This document shows, in pieces, positions 58,586 through 64,000 of a stretch of DNA of 64,000 nucleotides (the first letter of the stretch is position 1; each line of letters begins with the position of its first letter). Source of the stretch: Pseudomonas baltica. Its GTDB lineage: Bacteria; Pseudomonadota; Gammaproteobacteria; Pseudomonadales; Pseudomonadaceae. Made by a program: the position numbers and the translations under genes. Location: positions 1,550,001 to 1,614,000 of the forward strand of contig NZ_JACMYH010000001.1 of NCBI RefSeq assembly GCF_014235765.1. Direction: 5' to 3'. The notes below the pieces were generated by a model, which did no database searches, was not told the origin of the DNA, and saw only the letters and a program-made list of their open reading frames with translations.

Positions 58586-60601
58586 TCAGACCTTGAGCAG
58601 GCGCTCGCGCAGCTTGCCGATTTCGTCGCGCATCTGTGCTGCCGCTTCGAACTCCAGGTCCCGCGCCAGCTGGTACATCTTCTCTTCCAGCTGCTTGATG
58701 CGCTTGGTGATCTCGCTCGGCGAGCGCAACTCGTTCTCGTAGCGTGCGTTCTCCTCGGCAGCCTTGGCCATGCCCTTGCGCTTCTTGCTGCGCGAGCCGG
58801 GCACGGTGGCGCCTTCCATGATATCGGCGACATCTTTGATAACGCCCTTGGGCACGATGCCATTGGCCTCGTTGAAGGCGATCTGCTTCTCGCGACGGCG
58901 CTCGGTTTCGCCGATGGCACGCTCCATCGAACCGGTCATGCGATCAGCATACAAAATGGCACGCCCATTGAGATTTCGCGCGGCACGGCCAATGGTCTGG
59001 ATGAGCGAGCGGTCGGAGCGCAGGAAACCTTCCTTGTCGGCATCCAGAATCGCCACCAGCGAGACCTCGGGCATGTCCAGGCCTTCGCGCAGCAGGTTGA
59101 TCCCCACGATCACGTCGAACGCGCCCAGGCGCAGGTCGCGAATGATCTCGACCCGCTCCACGGTGTCGATGTCCGAGTGCAGGTAGCGCACGCGCACGTC
59201 ATGGTCGGCCAGGTAATCGGTAAGGTCCTCGGCCATGCGCTTGGTCAGCACGGTAACCAGAATGCGATCGTCGGTGGCGACGCGCTTGCGGATCTCGGAC
59301 AGCAAGTCATCCACCTGGGTCAACGCCGGCCGCACTTCCACCTGGGGGTCTACCAGACCGGTCGGACGCACCACCTGCTCGATGATGCGGCCGGCGTGCT
59401 CGGCCTCGTAGTTGCCGGGGGTAGCAGAGACGAAAATGGTCTGCGGGCTCACCCCTTCCCACTCGTCGAAACGCATCGGCCGGTTATCCAGCGCCGATGG
59501 CAGGCGGAAGCCGTACTCGACGAGGGTTTCCTTGCGCGAGCGGTCGCCCTTGTACATCGCACCCACCTGCGGAACGCTGACGTGGGACTCGTCGATCACC
59601 AGCAGGGCGTCGGCTGGCAAATAATCGTACAACGTGGGCGGAGCGGCGCCCGAAGGGCGGCCGGAGAGGTAGCGCGAATAGTTTTCGATGCCGTTGCAAT
59701 AGCCCAGTTCGAGGATCATCTCGAGATCGAAGCGGGTGCGTTGCTCCAGCCGCTGGGCTTCCACCAGCTTGTTCTTGTCGCGAAAGTAGTCCAGGCGCTC
59801 CTTGAGCTCTTCCTTGATGCCTTCCACAGCGCCGAGCAGGGTCTCGCGCGGAGTAACGTAGTGGCTCTTGGGGTAGAAGGTGAAGCGCGGCAGTTTGCGC
59901 GTGACCTCGCCGGTCAGCGGGTCGAACGCGGCGATGTTCTCGACCTCGTCATCGAACAGCTCGATACGGATGGCTTCAAGATCGGATTCGGCCGGGAACA
60001 CATCGATGACGTCGCCGCGCACGCGGAACGTGGCGCGGGCGAAGTCCATTTCGTTGCGGGTGTATTGCAGGTCGGCCAGACGGCGCAGCAACGCGCGCTG
60101 GTCGAGCTTGTCGCCGCGGTCCACGTGCAGGACCATTTTCAGATAGGTTTCAGGGCTGCCCAGGCCGTAGATGCACGACACCGTGGTGACGATGATGGCG
60201 TCCTTGCGCTCGAGCAGTGCCTTGGTGGCGGACAGGCGCATCTGCTCGATGTGATCGTTGATCGAGGAATCCTTCTCGATGAAGGTGTCCGACGAAGGCA
60301 CGTAGGCTTCGGGCTGATAGTAGTCGTAGTAGGAGACGAAATACTCGACGGCGTTGTTCGGGAAAAACGCCTTGAACTCGCCGTACAGCTGAGCTGCCAG
60401 GGTCTTGTTGGGCGCCAGCACCAGTGTCGGACGCTGCACCTGGGCAATCACGTTGGCAATGCTGAACGTCTTGCCCGATCCGGTTACCCCCAGCAATGTC
60501 TGGTGCGCCAGCCCTGCCTCGATACCCTCCACCATCAGGCGAATGGCTTCCGGCTGATCGCCAGCAGGCTCGAAACGGGTAACGAGTTGGAACTCGGACA
60601 T
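58586..60601 (-). CDS. uvrB: Excinuclease ABC subunit B
   Basis: A 671-residue nucleotide-excision repair helicase. Walker [10 protein letters not shown] is at 38-46, the beta-hairpin that grips damaged DNA is [20 protein letters not shown] near 92-112, and the helicase motifs [14 protein letters not shown] and QTIGRAARN follow. The C-terminal UVR domain contacts UvrC (near 633-668, [20 protein letters not shown]). ATG 60601 has GAGG 6 nt upstream. A LexA-type box lies 39 bp upstream. Confidence 0.97.
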   Translation of the reverse strand: MSEFQLVTRFEPAGDQPEAIRLMVEGIEAGLAHQTLLGVTGSGKTFSIANVIAQVQRPTLVLAPNKTLAAQLYGEFKAFFPNNAVEYFVSYYDYYQPEAYVPSSDTFIEKDSSINDHIEQMRLSATKALLERKDAIIVTTVSCIYGLGSPETYLKMVLHVDRGDKLDQRALLRRLADLQYTRNEMDFARATFRVRGDVIDVFPAESDLEAIRIELFDDEVENIAAFDPLTGEVTRKLPRFTFYPKSHYVTPRETLLGAVEGIKEELKERLDYFRDKNKLVEAQRLEQRTRFDLEMILELGYCNGIENYSRYLSGRPSGAAPPTLYDYLPADALLVIDESHVSVPQVGAMYKGDRSRKETLVEYGFRLPSALDNRPMRFDEWEGVSPQTIFVSATPGNYEAEHAGRIIEQVVRPTGLVDPQVEVRPALTQVDDLLSEIRKRVATDDRILVTVLTKRMAEDLTDYLADHDVRVRYLHSDIDTVERVEIIRDLRLGAFDVIVGINLLREGLDMPEVSLVAILDADKEGFLRSDRSLIQTIGRAARNLNGRAILYADRMTGSMERAIGETERRREKQIAFNEANGIVPKGVIKDVADIMEGATVPGSRSKKRKGMAKAAEENARYENELRSPSEITKRIKQLEEKMYQLARDLEFEAAAQMRDEIGKLRERLLKV

Positions 60602-60639
60602 GCCACACCTCATGAGTCGCACCAGCCGGACATTTTCCG

Positions 60640-60657
60640 ACTGTATTTATAGACAGT
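60640..60657 (-). promoter_or_regulatory. LexA (SOS) box overlapping the uvrB promoter
   Basis: CTGTATTTATAGACAG fits CTG-N10-CAG with the E. coli-like flanks TACTGT and ACAGT on the minus strand. TATAAA inside it could be the uvrB -10. Confidence 0.75.
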
Positions 60658-60802
60658 ACTTAACCCTAGTTTGCGCCTGTTCCTACGAGTTTCAAGGGCA
60701 AGGCCCAAGACCTCCGGTAAACGCGGGACCAATGGTCGAAAATAAATCGGCAAAAACAGGTAAAACCAGGTGCAACCTGTCGCCCCGTCAGCCAAGCGTC
60801 TT

Positions 60803-60808
60803 TATACT
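60803..60808 (+). promoter_or_regulatory. Possible -10 of the aminotransferase gene
   Basis: TATACT about 80 nt before the start; no convincing -35 is present. The remaining 60660-60800 shows no gene. Confidence 0.35.
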
Positions 60809-60889
60809 GACATCCCACTCGCGCACCGCTTCGCGCAGCATGGATGAAGCGTGCACCCTTCCTTACTCCCGATCAGAGCTACGGTAAAA

Positions 60890-62086
60890 ATGAGCCTGTT
60901 TTCCGCTGTCGAATTGGCACCCCGCGATCCTATCCTGGGCCTCAACGAAGCATTCAACGCCGACACCCGCACCGACAAGGTGAACCTGGGTGTGGGCGTG
61001 TACTGCAACGAAGAGGGGCGAATTCCCCTGCTGCGCGCGGTGATCGAAGCCGAAGCGCAGCGCGTTGCACAGCACGCGGCCCGTGGCTATCTGCCCATCG
61101 ACGGCATCGCTGCCTACGACAAGGCCGTACAGACCTTGATATTCGGTGCCCAGTCGCCCCTGCTGGCAGCGGGCCGTGTGGTCACCACGCAGGCCGTTGG
61201 CGGTACCGGCGCCCTGAAGATCGGTGCAGATTTCCTCAAGCAGCTGTCGCCCGATGCGGTCGTCGCGATCAGCGATCCGAGCTGGGAAAACCACCGTGCG
61301 CTGTTCGAAGCTGCAGGCTTCAGTGTCCGCAACTACCGTTACTATGATGCGACCAGCAACGACGTGAACCGTTCAGGCATGCTCGAAGACCTCGACGCCC
61401 TGCCCGCAGGCTCCATCGTTGTGCTGCACGCATGCTGCCACAACCCCACCGGGGTCGACCTCAACGCGGCGGACTGGGTCAACGTGTTGGATGTGGTCAA
61501 GCGCAAGGGCCACGTGCCGTTCCTCGACATGGCTTATCAGGGCTTTGGCGACGGCATCGAGGAAGACGCGGCGGCCGTGCGCCTGTTCGCCGAGTCGGGC
61601 TTGAGCTTCTTCGTTTCCAGTTCGTTTTCCAAGTCGTTCTCGCTGTATGGCGAGCGGGTGGGCGCGCTGTCGATCGTCACCCAGTCGAGCGACGAGCGCG
61701 CGCGCGTGCTGTCGCAGATCAAGCGGGTCATTCGTACCAACTACTCCAACCCGCCGACCCATGGCGCGATGATCGTCGCCAACGTGCTCAACAGCCCCGA
61801 ACTGCGAGCCATGTGGGAAGCCGAGCTGGGCGAGATGCGCCAGCGCATTCGCGGCATGCGCCTGCAAATGGTCGAGGGCCTGGCTGCCCAGGGCGCCAAC
61901 CGTGACTTCACCTTCGTCGCTCGCCAGGCGGGGATGTTTTCGTATTCCGGGCTGAGCACCGAGCAGGTCGGTCGCCTGCGCAGCGAGTTCGGCATCTACG
62001 CGCTGGATACCGGGCGCATCTGCGTGGCCGCCTTGAACCAAAGCAATATCGACGGCGTGATCAAGGCCATCGTCAAGGTGCTGTAA
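60890..62086 (+). CDS. Aromatic amino acid / aspartate aminotransferase (class I, TyrB/AspC group)
   Basis: A 398-residue PLP enzyme. The cofactor lysine is Lys248 in SSSFSKSFSLYGERVGA; Asn185 (CCHNPTGVD), Asp213 and Tyr216 (FLDMAYQGFG) contact PLP; Arg near 377 binds the carboxylate. It transfers amino groups between aromatic amino acids or aspartate and 2-oxoglutarate. Dedicated TyrB and AspC functions cannot be told apart here. The start MSLFSAVELAPRDPILGL is the family's usual N-terminus. It diverges from uvrB, as in P. aeruginosa. Confidence 0.93.
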   Translation: MSLFSAVELAPRDPILGLNEAFNADTRTDKVNLGVGVYCNEEGRIPLLRAVIEAEAQRVAQHAARGYLPIDGIAAYDKAVQTLIFGAQSPLLAAGRVVTTQAVGGTGALKIGADFLKQLSPDAVVAISDPSWENHRALFEAAGFSVRNYRYYDATSNDVNRSGMLEDLDALPAGSIVVLHACCHNPTGVDLNAADWVNVLDVVKRKGHVPFLDMAYQGFGDGIEEDAAAVRLFAESGLSFFVSSSFSKSFSLYGERVGALSIVTQSSDERARVLSQIKRVIRTNYSNPPTHGAMIVANVLNSPELRAMWEAELGEMRQRIRGMRLQMVEGLAAQGANRDFTFVARQAGMFSYSGLSTEQVGRLRSEFGIYALDTGRICVAALNQSNIDGVIKAIVKVL

Positions 62087-62093
62087 CAACCTT

Positions 62094-62135
62094 GTTAAGG
62101 GGAAGGCTTGACTTCCCCTTAACAATCAGTAACAT
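62094..62135 (+). promoter_or_regulatory. Hairpin after the aminotransferase overlapping the tRNA-Asn promoter
   Basis: GTTAAGGGGAAG and CTTCCCCTTAAC (62094-62123) form a perfect 12-bp stem that can end the aminotransferase transcript. Its right half overlaps TTGACT (62108-62113), followed after 16 bp by TAACAT (62130-62135), a promoter for tRNA-Asn. Confidence 0.65.
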
Positions 62136-62146
62136 ACGCAGCAGAT

Positions 62147-62222
62147 TCCGCGATAGCTCAGTTGGTAGAGCAAATGACTGTTAATCATTGGGTCCCTGGT
62201 TCGAGTCCAGGTCGTGGAGCCA
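62147..62222 (+). tRNA. tRNA-Asn (anticodon GTT)
   Basis: The 76-nt cloverleaf starts TCCGCGATAGCTCAGTTGGT. The anticodon loop is CTGTTAA with stem ATGA/TCAT, the T-loop is TTCGAGTC, and CCA is encoded. Confidence 0.97.
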
Positions 62223-62233
62223 GATTCTGAAAC

Positions 62234-62258
62234 AAGCCCCTCATCGCAGGGGCTTTTT
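62234..62258 (+). terminator. tRNA-Asn terminator
   Basis: AAGCCCC-TCATCGCA-GGGGCTTTTT, a GC-rich stem followed by five T. Confidence 0.92.
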
Positions 62259-62366
62259 CATGCCTGCGTCACGGGCCACGCGCAGCGCTCATCAAGGCGC
62301 ATGCCTTCGAACTTTCCCCGGCCCCACCCCCTCATAACAACACACCCATTACCTGGCCGACCTGCC

Positions 62367-63377
62367 ATGGATCTTGTCGTCGCTCGTCCCGAAGGTCTGT
62401 ATTGCACCGCCGGCGATTTCTATATCGATCCGTGGAAGCCCGTCGAGCGCTCGGTGATCACCCACGGTCACGGCGACCACGCGCACACGGGCAATGAACA
62501 CTATCTGGCCGCAGCACCGGGCGAAGGCATCCTGCGCACTCGCCTGGGCCAGGACATAAACCTGCAATTGCTCGAGTACGGTGAAGTCCTGCAGCACAAC
62601 GGTGTGACCTTGAGTTTCCATCCTGCCGGACACGTACTGGGCTCGGCCCAGGTCCGCCTGGAATACAAAGGTGAGGTGTGGGTAGCCTCGGGCGACTATA
62701 AGGTCGAGCCGGACGGTACGTGCGCGCCCTTCGAGCCAGTGCGCTGCCACACCTTCATCACCGAATCGACCTTCGGCCTGCCGATCTATCGCTGGCAGCC
62801 GCAAGCGGAGATCTTCGAGGAAGTGAACCAGTGGTGGCGAGCCAACGCCGAGCAAGGCAAGGCCAGCGTGTTGTTCGCCTACTCCTTCGGCAAGGCCCAG
62901 CGCTTGCTGCATGGCATCGACGCCAGCATCGGACCGATTCTGGCCCACGGCTCGGTCGAACCGCTGAACCGCGTCTACCGCGATGCCGGCGTCTATATTC
63001 CGGAAACCCAGTACGCCGGGGACTTCAAGAAAACCGACCCGGCACTGCGCAACGCGTTGATCATCGCCCCGCCCTCGGCCGGGGGCAGTACCTGGATGCG
63101 CCGCTTTGGTGAGTACAGCGACGCCTTCGCCAGTGGCTGGATGCGTCTGCGCGGCACCCGCCGCCGTCGCGGCGTAGATCGAGGCTTCGTGCTGTCCGAC
63201 CACGCCGACTGGCCAGGCCTGCTGTGGGCCATCGAGCAGACCGGGGCCGAGCGGGTCATGGTCACCCATGGCTCGGTAGAAGTGCTGGTGCGCTATCTGC
63301 GCGACATCGGCCTGGACGCACAGGGGTTCACCACTGAGTACGGCAATGAAGAGGAACCTCAGGAGGTCGCGTCTTGA
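62367..63377 (+). CDS. Ligase-associated DNA exonuclease (metallo-beta-lactamase fold)
   Basis: A 336-residue nuclease of the mRNA 3'-end-processing/SNM1-like group. The metal-binding motif is VITHGHGDHAHTGNEHYL; HPAGHVLGSAQVRLEY, GDYKVEPDGTCAPFEPV, ESTFGLPIYRW and LSDHADWPGL are other metal or active-site segments. It lies in the Exo, ATP-ligase, Lhr-like helicase and MPE phosphoesterase cluster studied in P. putida. Its stop overlaps the start of the ligase gene. Confidence 0.92.
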   Translation: MDLVVARPEGLYCTAGDFYIDPWKPVERSVITHGHGDHAHTGNEHYLAAAPGEGILRTRLGQDINLQLLEYGEVLQHNGVTLSFHPAGHVLGSAQVRLEYKGEVWVASGDYKVEPDGTCAPFEPVRCHTFITESTFGLPIYRWQPQAEIFEEVNQWWRANAEQGKASVLFAYSFGKAQRLLHGIDASIGPILAHGSVEPLNRVYRDAGVYIPETQYAGDFKKTDPALRNALIIAPPSAGGSTWMRRFGEYSDAFASGWMRLRGTRRRRGVDRGFVLSDHADWPGLLWAIEQTGAERVMVTHGSVEVLVRYLRDIGLDAQGFTTEYGNEEEPQEVAS

Positions 63378-64000
63378 AAGCTTTCGCGCAGTTGTATGCC
63401 AATCTCGACGAAACCACCTCGACCAATGCCAAGCGCCAGTTTCTGGAAGATTACTTCCGTCAGGCGCAACCGGCCGATGCTGCCTGGGCGGTGTACTTCC
63501 TTTCCGGTGGCCGTCCACGGCAGCTGGTGCCGACCAAGATCCTGCGCGAGCTGGCGATCAAACTGGCGAACGTGCCCGAGTGGCTGTTCGAAGAAAGCTA
63601 TCAAGCCGTAGGTGACCTGGCCGAGACCTTCTCGCTGTTGCTGCCCGAAGCTGAGCAAAGCAGCGACGAAGGCCTGGCCTGGTGGCTGGAAAACGCCCTG
63701 TTGCCCCTGCGCGGGCTGCCGCCCGAGGAGCTCCACGCGCGCTTGCCGCCGCTGTGGGCGCAGCTGGATCGGACCAGCTTGATGCTGTGCCTGAAGCTGA
63801 TCACCGGCAGCTTTCGCGTCGGTGTGTCGAAGCTGTTGGTCACCCGCGCGCTGGCGCAGATGGCCGGTATCGACAGCAAGCGCGTCGCCCAGCGCCTGGT
63901 GGGCTACACCGATCTGTCGCACCGTCCGGTCGCCGAAAGTTACCTCAAGCTCATCGCCCAGGAATCGGCGGACGAACATGCCCAACGAGGTGGCCAGCCC
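63374..64000 (+). CDS. ATP-dependent DNA ligase, partial (5' part only)
   Basis: The visible 209 codons start at a TTG that overlaps the exonuclease stop (TTGA), with AGGAGG about 8 nt upstream. The protein begins MKAFAQLYANLDETTSTNAK and contains RQFLEDYFRQAQPADAAWAV, YFLSGGRPRQLV and KLITGSFRVGVSKLL, the DNA-binding domain of Exo-linked ATP-dependent ligases. The catalytic lysine motif lies beyond the window. It should seal nicks in repair together with the nuclease and a downstream Lhr-type helicase. Confidence 0.9.
   Translation, partial: MKAFAQLYANLDETTSTNAKRQFLEDYFRQAQPADAAWAVYFLSGGRPRQLVPTKILRELAIKLANVPEWLFEESYQAVGDLAETFSLLLPEAEQSSDEGLAWWLENALLPLRGLPPEELHARLPPLWAQLDRTSLMLCLKLITGSFRVGVSKLLVTRALAQMAGIDSKRVAQRLVGYTDLSHRPVAESYLKLIAQESADEHAQRGGQP

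Overview
The window is a stretch of core chromosome from a fluorescent Pseudomonas, most likely of the P. putida group. The evidence is the high G+C content with strong third-position bias, the order glpF-glpK-glpR-glpD, the order motY-pyrC-rnt-bfd-bfr-grxD-argF with motY next to argG, the pairing of hrpA with two fadD genes and phaJ1, and many Pseudomonas-type REP palindromes (GAGCGGGCTCTGCCCGCGAA and relatives) between genes. I see no prophage, insertion sequence, CRISPR array or integrative element. Nearly every gene belongs to a known family, and gene names rest on recognised motifs and gene order rather than on a database search.

Layout. 1-6.9 kb: a partial ybaK, then the glycerol regulon glpF-glpK-glpR-glpD with GlpR-type operators, a 41-residue small protein gene, and a DMT exporter. 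7-10.5 kb: a small DUF2513-like protein, a DEAD-box RNA helicase and a YbdG-type mechanosensitive channel. 10.8-16.3 kb: two chemoreceptors flanking a small lipoprotein and a predicted outer-membrane protein. 16.4-20.4 kb: an iron-starvation sigma factor, FecR anti-sigma and TonB-receptor unit behind a Fur-like box. 20.5-20.85 kb: a 44-bp tandem repeat block between two inverted REP copies. 20.9-30 kb: sotB and a YigM-like transporter opposite a LysR gene, ppiA, an ABC exporter, a FemAB/GNAT-like protein and a porin. 29.6-39.1 kb: fatty-acid genes (FabH-like synthase, fadD1, fadD2, phaJ1) around hrpA. 39.1-46.8 kb: two small proteins, metG, a soluble RnfB-like ferredoxin, nth, a 58-residue protein, a NarL/EvgA-type response regulator, a membrane protein and argG. 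46.9-54.4 kb: motY, pyrC, rnt, bfd, bfr, grxD, argF, an orphan iron-type ABC ATPase and ibpA. 54.5-64 kb: dusC, a thioesterase, a duplicated tRNA-Glu/tRNA-Ala block, gltX, uvrB, an aromatic aminotransferase, tRNA-Asn and the start of an Exo/ATP-ligase repair operon.

How the parts work together. GlpF, GlpK and GlpD take up, phosphorylate and oxidise glycerol under GlpR. FadD1/2, PhaJ1 and the FabH-like enzyme link fatty-acid breakdown to synthesis and to polyhydroxyalkanoate precursors. The FecI-FecR-receptor unit and the Fur-type bfd promoter tie iron uptake to iron release from bacterioferritin. Several promoters can be read directly: a sigma-28 (FliA) promoter for motY and probably one for the second chemoreceptor, a sigma-32 promoter plus ROSE-like RNA thermometer for ibpA, a LexA box over the uvrB promoter, an ArgR-like site at argF and a near-consensus tRNA operon promoter.

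I found no clearly new multi-gene system. The most unusual signals are a bacterioferritin lacking four of its six diiron ligands, the REP-bounded tandem repeat block, the 41-residue gene with a long-spaced inverted repeat upstream, a similar half-site motif repeated in front of the response regulator, the lone soluble RnfB-like protein next to nth, and the LexA box at uvrB.
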